From contig NZ_BSUN01000001.1 of NCBI RefSeq assembly GCF_030161615.1, positions 620,001 to 684,000 of the forward strand: a stretch of 64,000 nucleotides of DNA. The letters are read 5' to 3'. The translations under genes were made by a program, and so were the position numbers. This document shows, piece by piece, positions 33,240-44,529 of the stretch (positions are counted from its first letter, which is position 1; every line of letters begins with the position of its first letter). This DNA comes from Demequina litorisediminis (GTDB lineage Bacteria; Actinomycetota; Actinomycetes; Actinomycetales; Demequinaceae). Below the pieces are notes generated by a model, which was not told the DNA's origin, searched no databases, and worked only from the letters and a program-made list of their open reading frames with translations.

Positions 33240-34102
33240 GCGACCCCCTCGTGAGGACGTGAGCGTGGGTGTTGAGGTAGGCGCGGGTGCGCTCGGGCGT
33301 GGCGCCCCACCAGGGATCGGCGGGGGCCGATGCGGCAGCGGACCACGCGTGGACCCTGAGGGGGCTCACGGTGTAGTCGTCGCGCGGGTCAAGGGGGTGC
33401 GCCGCATTCGCGATCAGGATGGTCAGCGGCATCTCCGCGACCAGGTCCACGCTCGCGCCGGGCCCGGCGGAGCCGGTCCAGGTGAGCGAGCCGTCGCCGT
33501 CCACGCGCACGCCCTTGAAGAAGGACACGGTGGGCGGGAGGTCGCGGGGTTCGAGCCCCTCCTTGGTTCCCGCGAGCCTCAGCAGGCTCGCGGCCTGCGG
33601 CGGTCGCGCTATGTGCCTCGCCCGCGCCGTAGCGGCGGGCATTGCCGGCGAGGGTGGTGACTCCGCAGAACGCGTCGTGGTGGCCGTCCGCGGTGTCGCT
33701 CACGATGGTGGCGAGGACGCGCCCGTCCCCGGACAGGAGCGGATGCCCCGCTCCGAGGTAGGCCTGCCACGGGATCTTCTGCGTGTCCGCGACGTTGAGC
33801 CGCTCGGCGGTGTTCAGGGCCGAGTAGATGGCGACGTGCGCACAGGCGTTCCCTCCGACGTCCTCGAGCCGCAGGCGCGTCCCGCGGGCCACGGTGAGAT
33901 GTGTGTAGCCGGGTCCCGCGACCGTCTCGGCCCACGTGAGCGAGGCGGGTTCGACGTCGACGGGGACGTACGGCGACGAGGCCGCCGGAAGGTAGGGCAT
34001 CGCCTCGACGGCGGCGTCGGATCGCCCACGCGCGTCATCCCGCGCCTGGGCCAACGTTGCCGTGCTCGCGCGGCGGCCGGCTCCTGCATCGTTCGTCATC
34101 AC
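33236..34102 (-). CDS. Urea carboxylase-associated protein 1 / carboxyguanidine deiminase subunit
   Basis: This is the partner UAAP protein, about 288 residues corrected (LTVARGTRLRLEDVGGNACAHVAIYSALNTAERLNVADTQKIPWQAYLGAGHPLLSGDGRVLATIV). An insertion at about 33584 (GRELLRLAG) and a one-base loss at about 33261 (AGCTC missing its A) break the frame. With both corrected the stop TGA overlaps the next ATG, as elsewhere in this operon. It is the first gene of the unit that ends with allophanate hydrolase. Confidence 0.85.
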
Positions 34103-34111
34103 TCACCTCAC

Positions 34112-34125
34112 CTTTCGGTCGATAG
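34112..34125. promoter_or_regulatory. TetR-type operator, copy 2
   Basis: CTTTCGGTCGATAG, followed by GTAC, lies 10 bp upstream of the first UAAP gene and 100 bp upstream of the divergent TetR gene. It matches the palindrome at 39268 at 12 of 14 positions. One site here could control both directions. Confidence 0.65.
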
Positions 34126-34225
34126 GTACAGGGCGAGTGTAGGGCGGCATTGTTACGTCTCGATTTCGCGTCTCGCGCCGCCATTCGACCCCGGGTCGGA
34201 AGCGCTACTGTGGGGGCGATTCGCC

Positions 34226-34867
34226 ATGACCGACGACACGACCGCCACCCCGAGCCCCGCTCCCACCCGCCGCTCCCGCCCTCACGGCAAGGACCCGGTG
34301 GGACGCGAGCGCATCCTCGAGGCTGCCGCACGCCTGTTCGTCGAGCAGGGGTACGCCGCGACCACCACCCGCCAGATCTCCGCGGCTGTGGACATCAAGC
34401 AGCCGTCGCTGTACTACCACTTCCCCAACAAGGCCGCGATGCTCAATGAGCCTCCTCATCGAGACGACGAAGCCGTCCATCGAGAAGGCCCGCGAGCTTC
34501 TCGCGCAGCGCGACAGGGATGGCCTCGAGCGCCTGCTCGAGCCTGATTCGCTTTGACGTCCACCTGCTGGGAGCGGGCCCGTCCAACATCGGCGCCCTGT
34601 ATCTGCTGCCCGAGACCAACGAGCCGATGTTCGGCTCCTTCCAGGCGCTCCGCCTCGAGCCTGGTGGCCGCCTACGGCGCGCTGCTGCGACGCGCCATCG
34701 CGGAGGGACGCGCTGACGTCGACGATCCCGCATCGACCGCAGCGCTCTTGTTCTCCCTGGTCGAGGGAGTCATCCTGCGCCGCGCCGACGACCGCAACCT
34801 CGATGCCGCCCGCGTGGCGGACGGCATCGAGCAGGCAACGCTGCGCATCCTCGGCGCGAGCCTCTAA
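34226..34867 (+). CDS. TetR family regulator of the nitrogen cluster
   Basis: This protein of about 212 residues has an N-terminal HTH (ATTTRQISAAVDIKQPSLYYHFPNKAAML). It is divergent from the UAAP-atzF unit and sits between it and the carboxylase unit, so it is the natural candidate to bind the three CTATCGG palindromes. Three insertions at about 34449, 34540 and 34658 (NELLIE, LLELIRF, LRLELVAAY) sum to three. An AGCT at about 34496 is read correctly. Confidence 0.85.
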
Positions 34868-35683
34868 TTACCGAACGGTCACGAGGCCCGTCTCGATAGC
34901 CGTCACCCACGGCCCCCAGGCGGGGTCGTGGCCCGGCCACACGTCTTCCCCTGCCGCCGCAAGGTCGGCAAGCCTGTCAATCGACCGTTGTGCGAGCGCA
35001 AATCCTTCGGAGGCGTCCGCCGAACCACACGGCGTCCGGGTGTCGATGTTGACCCGCAGGTCCGCGGCATCGCATGCGAGCACCACGACCGTGCCGGAGG
35101 GCAACTCCACCCTGAACGACTGGTGTCCTGGCGTGTGTCCCGCCGTGTCGATCGCCGTGAGGCCGGGCGCCAGCGGCGCGTCCCCGTCGAGGAGCACCAC
35201 GCGCTCACTCGCCTCCAGCAGGTCCGATGGCAACACCACCTCGGGGAAACCCGCTCCGTCGACGACCCACTGCCACTCGCGCCGCTGCACCACCACGGGC
35301 GCCTCTCCCGTCAGGCGGATGCCTCCCGTGTGGTCCACGTGGGCGTGGCTGATCGCACAACCGCGCAGGTCGCCCCAGTCGAGTCCGGCACGCTCCACCG
35401 CCTCCGCGAGCGGGTCGCCCGGCGGCACCACCGCGGTGTACGAGTCGTAGTTGAACGTCTCTCCGCGGAGGCGCGGGTCGCGGATCACGGGCACGTTGAA
35501 GCCCGCGTCGAGGAGGACCCAGCCGTCCTGGTACTCGACGGCGGCGGCCGTCACCGGCTCCAGCAGGTACCGGTGGTCGGAACCGCCGTGAAGCGAGATC
35601 GACTCCCGGATGGGCTCGTAGCCCACGATGAATCCGTGCAGGGCCACCGGCATGCCGGACAGGCCGTTCAGGATGGTCGTCAT
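34868..35683 (-). CDS. Metallo-beta-lactamase-fold hydrolase
   Basis: This protein of 271 residues has the zinc motif HAHVDH (ISHAHVDHTGG), a later His in DTAGHTPGHQSF and Asp in LACDAAD. It resembles lactonase-like MBL hydrolases (AhlD/AttM type). The ATG overlaps the carboxylase stop as ATGA, so it is made with that enzyme. An MBL enzyme is not a usual member of guanidine or urea carboxylase operons as I know them; its substrate is unknown. No frame break. Confidence 0.85.
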   Translation of the reverse strand: MTTILNGLSGMPVALHGFIVGYEPIRESISLHGGSDHRYLLEPVTAAAVEYQDGWVLLDAGFNVPVIRDPRLRGETFNYDSYTAVVPPGDPLAEAVERAGLDWGDLRGCAISHAHVDHTGGIRLTGEAPVVVQRREWQWVVDGAGFPEVVLPSDLLEASERVVLLDGDAPLAPGLTAIDTAGHTPGHQSFRVELPSGTVVVLACDAADLRVNIDTRTPCGSADASEGFALAQRSIDRLADLAAAGEDVWPGHDPAWGPWVTAIETGLVTVR

Positions 35684-38600
35684 GCCGCCACCTCCGTACG
35701 AATGGCGACGATCGGGTCGCCCGGCGCGACCGTCGCGCCCGCCGCGGCCAGCACGGCATCCACGGTGCCCGCATGCGGCGCGAGCACCCTGGTCTCCATC
35801 TTCATCGCTTCGAGCACGGCCACGGCATCTCCCACCTCGACTCGCTCGCCCTCGGCGACCAACACCTTCCACACGTTCGCGGCGAAGGGCGCCTCGGCAC
35901 CCACGCAGCCCTCGGCAAGTGCCGCGGGGGCTGCTGCCACCACGGGCTCCACCACGCGGGTGAACTCACCCGCGGCGTGCCACCTCTCACGCTCCTCGCC
36001 GAACGCGGCCCGCTGCGTCGAGCGGAAGGCCGCGATCTCCTCAGCATTGTCGTCGAGGAACGCCGCGTGCTCGCGCATGGACAGCGTCCCGTCGACGATC
36101 TCGGGGCGCCACAGCCCCGCCGTGAAGTCGGCGCGCAGGCGCAGCAACTCGTCGGCCTCGACGGGGTACCAGGAGATGCGGTCGAAGAAGTCGAGCAGCC
36201 ACGGACGGGTACCGTCCACGGCGCGATCGTCTCCGGCGAACGATGCCCAGCGGTCCCACACCTGGGTGGTGCGGCCCACGAACTGGTATCCGCCGGGGCC
36301 CTCCATGCCGTAGATGCACAGGTACGCACCGCCGATGCCCACGGAGTTCTCTGCCGTCCACGTGCGGGCGGGGTTGTACTTGGTGGTGACCAGGCGATGG
36401 CGCGGGTCAAGCGGCGTCGCGACCGGCGCGCCGAGGTACACGTCGCCGAGCCCCAGCACCAGGTACTCGGCGTCAAAAAGCGTGCGGTAGACGTCATCGA
36501 CGCTGTCGAGGCCGTTGACGCGCCTGATGAACTCGATGTTCCACGGATTCCACGGGGCGTCGTCGCGTACGCCGGCCTCGTAACGGGCGATGGCCTCGCG
36601 CGTCGCCGGGTCGTCCCAGGACATCGGCAGGCGCACGTGACGGCTGGGCACCACCAGGTCCTCCGCGTCCGCGACGTCGGCCGCCAGCGCGAGCAGGCCG
36701 TCGAGCGCCTCGCGGGTCACGTCCGAGGGTTCCGAGAAGGTGACCTGAAGCGAACGAATCCCCGGGGTGAGGTCACGCAGTCCGGCTGGCGGATTCTCGC
36801 GCAGGGCGCGGTGCAGCACGTGAATGCGGGCGCGCAGCATCAGGTCGAGCCCGGCTCTCCGAGGCTCGATGAGGACCGAGTCGTCCCCCTGGCGACGCAG
36901 CACAAGGCCGTCGCGCTCGGCGAGCACGCCGCGCGCGGCACCGACGGGCTCGGGATGCGCGGGCTCCAGGCGCACCAGGTTCACGGTGTCCCCCGGCGCC
37001 AGTTGGCCGAGCCTCCAGCGCTCACCCTTGGCGATGGTCACGGGAGTCACGAAGCCGCCGAGGCTGGGGCCGTCTGGGCCGAGCAGCACCGGTGTGTCTC
37101 CTGTGAAGTCCATGCCTCCCACCGAGTACGGCGTGTCATGGATGTTGGAGGGGTGAAGCCCCGCCTCGCCGCCGTCCTGGCGCGCCCACTGCGGCTTGGG
37201 ACCGACCAGGCGCACGCCGGTGCGGTCGGAGTTGAAGTGGACCTCGTACGGCGTCGAGAGCACGGCTTCCACGTCGTCGGGAGTGAAGAAGTCGGGGGCG
37301 GAGTGGGGTCCGTCGAGGACCCCGATCTCCCAGGTGCGGCCGATGCTCGGGCGAGCCTCGGACGGCACTGGTGCCACCGCATCGGCCGGCTGGACGGCCT
37401 CGCCGAGCGCGAGCACATCGCCGATGACGAGGGCGCGGCCAGCATGGCCGCCGAAGCGGCCGAGCGAGAAGGTGGCCTTGGACCCCAAATAGTCAGGCAC
37501 GTCGATGCCGCCCTCGAGGAGCAGGTATGCGCGCAGGCCCGCCTCGACCTGGCCCACCTCGACGGTGGAGCCGGCCGGAATGACGAAGGGCTCCCACATG
37601 GCCACGGGCTCGCCGTCGACGCTCACGGCCGCCGGCGCGCCGGTGACGATGGCGCGGCGCGCGACGCCGAGGCGGAGGCGCGGACCGGAGACGGTGCACT
37701 CGAGGCCCGCGGCCTGCGGGTCGTTGCCGAGCGCCTCGTTGCCCAGGCGGAAGGCTGCGGTCGTCCATGGGGCCCGACGGCGGCACACCGATGTGCCACA
37801 GACCCGTGCGCCCGCCCAGTTCCTGGACCGTGGTGAGGAAGCCGGGCGCCTCGACGCGGATATGGTCGATGGCGGCGATGGTTCCCGCGCCGAGCGTGGC
37901 GGTGGTGTGCCGGCCCGCGGCGACGAGGGGGTCCGTCGCGATCGCGCTGAGCAGCGCGAGGTTGGTCTGGATGCCGTCGATCCGCGTGGCGCCCAGCGCG
38001 GCGGCCTGGCGCTCCCAGGCCTCTGCCCTGGTGGCGCCCGCCGTGATGACCTTGGCGATCATGGGGTCGTAGCGGGTGCTGACCTCGGTGCCGGAGGAGA
38101 CCCAGGTGTCGACGCGCGCGTCGGCGGGGAACACGGCGCGCGTGATGGTGCCGGGGCTCGGGCGGAAATCGGCGCCCGGGTCCTCCGCGTAGACGCGGGA
38201 TTCGACGGCGTGGCCGGTGACGGGCACCTCGCCGGTGGCGCGGTACGGGTCGAGAAAGCCTTGCGTCGCCCGCGCCGAGGGTCAGCATCCACTCCACCAG
38301 GTCCACGCCCGTCACCGCCTCGGTGACGGGGTGTTCCACCTGGAGACGGGTGTTGATTTCGAGGAAGGACGCCGCGCCGGTGCGTGCGTCCACCACAAAC
38401 TCCACGGTGCCGGCACTGCGGTAGCCGACGGAGGCCGCCAGAGCACGGGCGGTGGCATGCAGTTCGGCGCGGACCGCAGGGTCAAGGTCGAACGCCGGGG
38501 CCTCCTCCGCCACCTTCTGATTGCGGCGCTGAAGGGTGCAGTCGCGGTCGCCGAGGGTGACCACGCCGCCGGCTCCGTCGCCGAAGACCTGGACCTCCAC

Positions 38601-39230
38601 GTGCCGGGCGTCGTCGATGAAGCGCTCGGCGAAGACTCCTCCGCCTGCGACGTCGGCGACGCGCCGCACGGTCGCGAAGGCCGTGTCGACATCGGCGAGG
38701 TCGCGCAGCACCGCCATGCCCTTGCCGCCGCCTCCTCCCGCCGCCTTGATGATGACGGGCAGGCCGATGCGCGCGATCTCGGTGCGTGCGTGCGCCGCAT
38801 CGGCGAGGTCGTCGGTGGCGGCCGCGAGCGGCACCCCAGCCGCCACGGCGTGGGCGCGGGCGGCCTGCTTGTCTCCGAAGGCGTCGATGTGGTCGGGGCT
38901 CGGCCCCAGGAAGACGATGCCTGCCGCCTCCACGGCGCGGGCGAAGGCCGCGTTCTCGGACAGGAAGCCGTAGCCGGGGTGGATGGCCCACACGCCGTGG
39001 GTGAGCGCCACCTCGACGATCTGCTCGATGTCCATGTAGGGGTCGATGTCGCCGCGGCGTTCGAGGGCGACGGCGGCATCGGCCGCGTGGACGTGCGCCG
39101 AGGCACCGTCGTCATCGGCGTAGATCGCCAGCGAGGTGCCGCCGAGCGCCGAGACCGACCGCGAGACGCGGACCGCAATCTCCGCCCGATTGGCGATCAA
39201 TACCTTGCCGATACCGCTGCCGCTGCCCAT
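35680..39230 (-). CDS. Biotin-dependent urea/guanidine carboxylase
   Basis: This protein of about 1182 residues has, in order: biotin carboxylase (KAAGGGGGKGM, EINTRLQVEHPVTE), the two allophanate-hydrolase-like domains forming the carboxyltransferase (GPMDDRSFRLGN onward; PASWDDPATREA-type block), and a biotinyl domain (VLEAMKMETRVLAPHAG). Enzymes of this class found with UAAP proteins have been shown to carboxylate guanidine rather than urea, so guanidine is the likelier substrate. Insertions at about 38256 (GDASFLDPY) and 37752 (DRSFRLGN) break the frame. The start is ATG 39230 after GAAGGG. Confidence 0.9.
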
Positions 39231-39267
39231 CCCTGCCGCCCTTCATCGTGTGCGAATGACGGCGACT

Positions 39268-39281
39268 CTATCGGGCGATAG
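39268..39281. promoter_or_regulatory. TetR-type operator, copy 3 (perfect palindrome)
   Basis: CTATCGGGCGATAG, followed by TTAC, is palindromic outside its central GG and lies 38 bp upstream of the carboxylase start. It is the best of the three copies. Confidence 0.7.
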
Positions 39282-39359
39282 TTACTAGCGTGTTTCGGCG
39301 AGGAAACGTTGCGTGCGACGCGCGCTGCACCGAAAGTGGCGGGCCCCACCAAGACACGA

Positions 39360-39395
39360 CGAGGCCCCGATCCCTCCAGGGGACCGGGGCCTCGC
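39360..39395. terminator. Terminator downstream of adhE
   Basis: CGAGGCCCCGATCCC and GGGACCGGGGCCTCG form a long GC-rich stem just past the adhE stop codon (39419). It separates adhE from the upstream region of the carboxylase gene. The stem has minor mispairing near the loop and no T-run. Confidence 0.65.
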
Positions 39396-39418
39396 CGTGT
39401 GTGGTCTTGCGGTCAGCC

Positions 39419-42146
39419 TTACTTGGCTGCCTTGCGGCCCTTACGCGGAGCCTTCGCCTCGTCCTCGACCTTGGCGGCCTCGGCCTCACGGGCGGCGACG
39501 TCCTCGTAGCGGATGCCGTAGTACGCGGCCTGCATCATGACCTTCATGTCGGCCAGCATCGGCAGACGCGGGTTGGCCGGCGCGCACTGGTCCTCGTAGG
39601 CGTTCATGGCGAGGGTGTCGAGCGAAGCCAGGAACTCGGACTCGTCGATGCCGACCTCCTGGAACGATCCCTCGATGCCGACCGCGGCGCGGAGCTCCTC
39701 GACCGCGGTGGCGTAGGCCTCGACGGCCTCGTCGGGGGTCGAGTGCGCCAGGCCCAGGATCTTCGCGATCTCCTGGAAGCGCTCGGGAGCCACGTAGGAC
39801 TCCTGCTTGGGCCACGAGGTGGGCTTGGTGGGCACCTTGCCGTTGTAGCGAATCACGTGCGGCAGGTAGATCGCGTTGGTGCGGCCGTGGGCGACGTGGA
39901 AGGTCGAGCCGGTGACGTGCGACATCGCGTGCACCAGACCGAGGAACGCGTTACCGAAGGCCATACCGGCGATCGTTGCCGCGTTGTGCATCTTCTCGCG
40001 CGCCTTCTCCGCCTCGGGACCACCCTCGACGGACTTCGCGATGTTCTCGAACACCAGGCGGATGGCCTGGAGCGCGAGACCGTCGGTGAAGTCGTTCGCG
40101 TACACCGAGACGAAGGCCTCGGTGGCGTGGGTGAGGGCGTCCATGCCGGAGTCGGCCGCCACCCGCGAGGGCAGCATGCGGGTCAGCACGGGGTCGACGA
40201 TCGCGACGGACGGGGTCAGCGCGTAGTCCGCCAGCGGGTACTTGCGGCCCGTGTCGGTGTCCGTGATGACCGCGAACGGGGTGACCTCGGCGCCGGTGCC
40301 CGACGTGGTCGGGATGCACACCAGGCTGGGCGAGGCTCGCCGAGCCTGCGGGAAGGTGAAGGCGCGCTTGCGGACGTCGAAGAACTTCTCCTTCAGGTCG
40401 CTGAAGACCACGTCCGGGTGCTCGTACATGAGCCACATGACCTTCGCGGCGTCCATGGGTGAGCCGCCACCGACCGCGATCAGCGTGTCGGGCTTGAAGG
40501 CACGCAGCACCTCGGCGCCTGCGGTGACCGTCTTGATGGACGGCTCGGGCTCGACGTTGTCGATGATCTGGACCGACACCTTGTTGTTGCGGCGGTGCAG
40601 GACGTCGAGGATCTTGTCGACGATGCCGATGCGGGTCATGGTGGCGTCGGTGATGATCGTCACGCGCTCCACGTCGGGCATCGACTTGAGGTAGCGGATC
40701 GAGTTGGGCTCGAAGTAGGTCTTCGCCGGCACCTTGAACCACTGCATGTTGTTGTTCCTCCGGCCGATGCGCTTGACGTTGATCAGGTTGATCGCGGACA
40801 CGTTGTTGGAGACCGAGTTGTGCCCGTAGGAGCCGCAGCCAAGGGTGAGGGAGGGCAGGAAGGCGTTGTAGATGTCGCCGATGCCGCCCTGCGACGAGGG
40901 CGAGTTGCAGATGATGCGGACGGCCTTGACGCGCTGTCCGAACTCCTGGATCACGGCCTGGTCGGTCGCGTGGATCGCGGCGGAGTGGCCCAGTCCGTGG
41001 AACTCGACCATGCGCTCGGCGTAGTCGAGGCCCTGCTCCGTGGTCTCGGCGCGCAGGACGGCGAGGACGGGGCACAGCTTCTCGCGGGTCAGGGGCTCGG
41101 ACTCGCCGACGGTCGACACCTCGGCAAGGATGATCGAGGTGTCGGCGGGGACGGAGAATCCGGCCTGCTCGGCGATCCACGTGGGGTGCTTGCCCACCAC
41201 GTTCGGGTTGAGCTTCGCACCGGCGCAGTTCTCGCCGTTGGCGCTGACGCCGAAGATGAACTCCTCGAGCAGGGCCTTCTCGGCAGGGTTGACGCGGTAG
41301 GCGTGGAGGCGGTCGAACTCGCTCAGCGCCTCGTCGTACAGCGACGAGTCGAGGATCACTGCCTGCTCGGAGGCACACACCATGCCGTTGTCGAACGCCT
41401 TGGAAATGACGATGTCGTTGACGGAGCGCTTGAGGTTCGCCGAGGCGTGGATGTAGGCGGGGACGTTTCCGGCGCCGACGCCGAGAGCGGGCTTGCCGCA
41501 CGAGTAGGCCGCCTTCACCATGGCGTTTCCACCGGTGGCGAGGATCAGCGCGATGCCGTCGTGGTTCATGAGAGCGCCGGTGGCCTCGAGCGAGGGGTGC
41601 TCGACCCACTGGATGCAGTGCTCGGGGGCGCCTGCCGCGATGGCGGCGTCACGGACGGCCTTGGCGGCGGCGACGGAGGACTGCTGAGCGCTCGGGTGGA
41701 ACGCGAAGACGATGGGGTTGCGGGTCTTCAGCGCGATGAGTGACTTGAAGATCGCGGTCGAGGTGGGGTTGGTCACCGGGGTGATACCGGCGATGACGCC
41801 CACGGGCTCCGCGATCTCGGTGATGCCGAGCAGGCTCGTCCTCGTGAATGACGCCCACGGTCTTCATCGGGCCCATGGAGTGGGTGACGTGCTCGCACGC
41901 GAAGATGTTCTTCACGGCCTTGTCTTCGAAGACGCCACGGCCGGTCTCGGTGACCGCCTGCATCGCGAGGTCGCCGTGCTGGCTGAGCGCCGCGACCGAC
42001 GCCTTCTTGACCAGCATGTCAACGTCTTCCTGGGTGAACGCGGAGTATGCCTGCAGGGCACGCTGGCCGTTCGCGACGAGTCGGTCGATCTCGGCCGCGA
42101 TGGGCGACGAGGCTTCCTGGACCGAGGTTTCCTGGGTGGCGGTCAT
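39419..42146 (-). CDS. adhE: Bifunctional acetaldehyde-CoA/alcohol dehydrogenase
   Basis: This protein of about 907 residues fuses an N-terminal acetylating aldehyde dehydrogenase (catalytic Cys in NGMVCASEQAVI) to an iron alcohol dehydrogenase (GGGSPMDAAKVMW; HAMSHVTGSTFHVAHG). It reduces acetyl-CoA to ethanol. One insertion at about 41832 (DELLGITE) breaks the frame. Three more at about 40323, 40333 and 40343 sum to three and leave an open frame that reads FPQARRASPSLVC; restoring AGCT gives FPQLGELAQLVCIPTTSG, the family form. Four or five AGCTs nearby are read correctly. Confidence 0.95.
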
Positions 42147-42290
42147 GGTGTTTCTCTCCCTTGACGGGGGCCCCTGTCGGTGCCCTGATATCTACGAAAC
42201 TACGGGAGCACCCAGATGTATACATGAGGCCTACGTCCCATAGGACCAATGTCCTACCAGGGGTTTCGTGCGTGTTTCGAGCCGTTGCCC

Positions 42291-43472
42291 CTAGGAGGAG
42301 GCTGGCTCTTCGCCGTGCACCACGGCGCGGTCTCGACCGGCGGCCTTGGCGAGATAGAGCGCCTCGTCGGCGCGTTCGAGCACGTCCACCAGCGCCTCCC
42401 CGGCGAGGCCACCGCGAGCCCAAAGCTCACCGTGGTGCCCGCCGGGGCATCGGCCGCATGGACCGCCATCAGGCGGGCGAGCCTCTCCAGCGACGGCGAC
42501 CGCGGCCTCCGCATCGACGCCTTCGAGCACGGCCGCGAACTCCTCGCCACCCCAGCGGCAGGCGAGGGCATCGGGCCCCAGGACCTCGCGGCAGGCGGCC
42601 GCGAAGGCCACCAACGCGGCGTCGCCCTCGGCGTGCCCAAAGGTGTCGTTGAGCTCCTTGAAGCGGTCGAAGTCCGCCAGCATGACGCTCGTGGGAGCGC
42701 CGGGGGTCGCCGCGAGCGCCACGGCACCCTGACGCAGGAAGGGGTCGCGAGTCAGGAGCCCCGTGAGATCGTCGCGCTCGGCGCGCCTTCGCCACGCCTC
42801 GGCCACCTCGAAGCGGCTGATCTCGGTGACCGAGTAGGTGACCGTCACCATGGCGAGCATCACGACCACGGTGGTCGCGTCCGGCCCTGCCCACACCGTG
42901 TAGGCCTTGGACTCGGGCCCCAGGGCGACGTACGCCACCGCGCGGATCGCATAGAAGCCGGCGAGGACGGAGGCGGCAAGGGCCACGGAGGACAGGGCGG
43001 CACGGATGCCCGCGCGCGGGTCGCCGGTCTCGGCGCCCTCCTGCTCAGACCTCAGGATCCACAGGCGGCGCGCCGCGAGTCCAAACTGTGCCGCCATGCC
43101 CGCCACGAGGAACCCGGTTCCCGCCACCACGGCATCGGACCTCGGGCTGAGCAGGGTGGCGACTGCGATCACCGCAGGCACCACGGCCAACTGGAGTGCC
43201 GAGACGGTGAGCCCGCGCAGCGACCGTGCGGCGGCCCACGCCATGCCACCGCTGAGGACCGCGAGCGCGTTGCCGAGCGCATCCGCGACAGGAACTCCAG
43301 CACCGGTGTCGAGGAGGTAGAGCGTGGAACTCACGGTGGAGAACACCACCACCAGGCTCCACCAGCGCGCGTAGGCGGCACGGGTTGACCGGTACGTGCC
43401 GAAGTACACGAGCACGAAAGTGAGGGCGCCCACGGACGCTTGCACGATGCGCAGCGTCTCCAGATCGAGCAT
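42291..43472 (-). CDS. Membrane diguanylate cyclase (GGDEF family)
   Basis: This protein of 393 residues has about six predicted membrane helices (residues 5-220) and a C-terminal GGDEF domain with the active-site form RWGGEEF and DRFKELNDTFGHAEGD. It would make cyclic di-GMP from GTP. An insertion at about 42479 (AGELARLMAV) and a deletion at about 42416-42421 (SFGARGGLAGE) cancel out, so part of the C-terminus is wrong in the raw frame. It stands alone between adhE and pflA, read in the same direction. Confidence 0.85.
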   Translation of the reverse strand: MLDLETLRIVQASVGALTFVLVYFGTYRSTRAAYARWWSLVVVFSTVSSTLYLLDTGAGVPVADALGNALAVLSGGMAWAAARSLRGLTVSALQLAVVPAVIAVATLLSPRSDAVVAGTGFLVAGMAAQFGLAARRLWILRSEQEGAETGDPRAGIRAALSSVALAASVLAGFYAIRAVAYVALGPESKAYTVWAGPDATTVVVMLAMVTVTYSVTEISRFEVAEAWRRRAERDDLTGLLTRDPFLRQGAVALAATPGAPTSVMLADFDRFKELNDTFGHAEGDAALVAFAAACREVLGPDALACRWGGEEFAAVLEGVDAEAAVAVAGEARPPDGGPCGRCPGGHHGELWARGGLAGEALVDVLERADEALYLAKAAGRDRAVVHGEEPASS

Positions 43473-43582
43473 GGCCAGAGCCTACGGCGTGCCCGCAGCC
43501 GGAGGAACCGCGAAAGCCCTGGTGAACAACCCACCAGGGCCTTGCATGGTCACCGTCACCACGGCATCGGACTCACGAGCGG

Positions 43583-44518
43583 TCAATACGTCAGGATGCC
43601 CCGCGAGCGGAACTGCTCGCGCACCCGCTCCACGAGCTCGGGCGAGGGCGGCTGGGTGTCGTCGAGCGCGTAGGGCTCGTTCAGCAGCCTTCCACTTCTC
43701 GCGCCCCATCTGGTGGAAGGGCAGCACCTCGACGCGCTCGACGGTGTCGAGGCTCGCGAGGTAGTCGGCGACCTGGTCCACGTTGCGCTCGTCGTCGGTG
43801 AGGCCAGGCACCAGCACGAACCGGGTCCAGATCTTCACGCCGTGCGCCGAGAGGCGACGACCGAAGTCGAGCGTGGGGGCCAGCGGCCTGCCCGTGACCT
43901 TCTTGTAGGTGTCAGGGTCGCCCGACTTCACGTCGAGCAGCACCAGGTCGGTGTCGGCGAGCAGGCTCGTTGGAGGCGCGGGCGCCGAGGAACCCGGAGG
44001 TGTCGAGCGCGGTGTGGATGCCCATCTCCTTGGCACCGCGGAAGATGCGGGCCACGAAGTCGGGCTGCAATAGCGGCTCGCCGCCGGAGATGGTCAGGCC
44101 GCCGCCCGAGGCGTTGAGGACGTGGGAGTAACGGCGCACTCTGGTGAGCACCTCATCGGCCGTGGCCCTGGTGCCGCGGCGCATCTGCCACGTGTCGGGG
44201 TTGTGGCAGTAGAGGCAGCGCAGGGGGCAGCCGGCTAGGAAGTAGGTGAGGCGGGTGCCGGGACCGTCGACGGCGGTGACGAGCCTCCCACGAGTGGACG
44301 GTGCCCTCTTCACCCTTGGTGTGACCGACTCCAGCGCGCATCTCCTCGTCGGCGGTGGCCATCGAGGCGGGCGTCGGCCCCGCCGCTCCCACGATGGGGA
44401 GCGACGGGCCGGCGATGGTGATCGGCTCGGCCGCCGGGACTGCCTCGACGGGCGAGGTGGCCGCGGTGGTGTCGGTGGCCGATGCGTTGACCACCCGGGC
44501 GGGGACGGTGGCGGTCAT
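43583..44518 (-). CDS. pflA: Pyruvate formate-lyase-activating enzyme
   Basis: This radical-SAM protein generates the glycyl radical on PflB. The cluster motif is [14 protein letters not shown] (CxxxCxxC), followed by [13 protein letters not shown] and [11 protein letters not shown]. The corrected length is about 310 residues, of which the first 75 or so form an Ala/Thr/Pro-rich extension before [15 protein letters not shown]; a later start is possible. Insertions at about 44282, 43963 and 43686 break the frame. It follows pflB by 11 bp. Confidence 0.93.
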
Positions 44519-44529
44519 GGCTGCTCTCC

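Noticed and set aside
33236-33275. Long overlap of the first UAAP gene with the second
   Set aside because: It arises only from a lost A in an AGCTC near 33261. With it restored the gene ends in an ATGA overlap.
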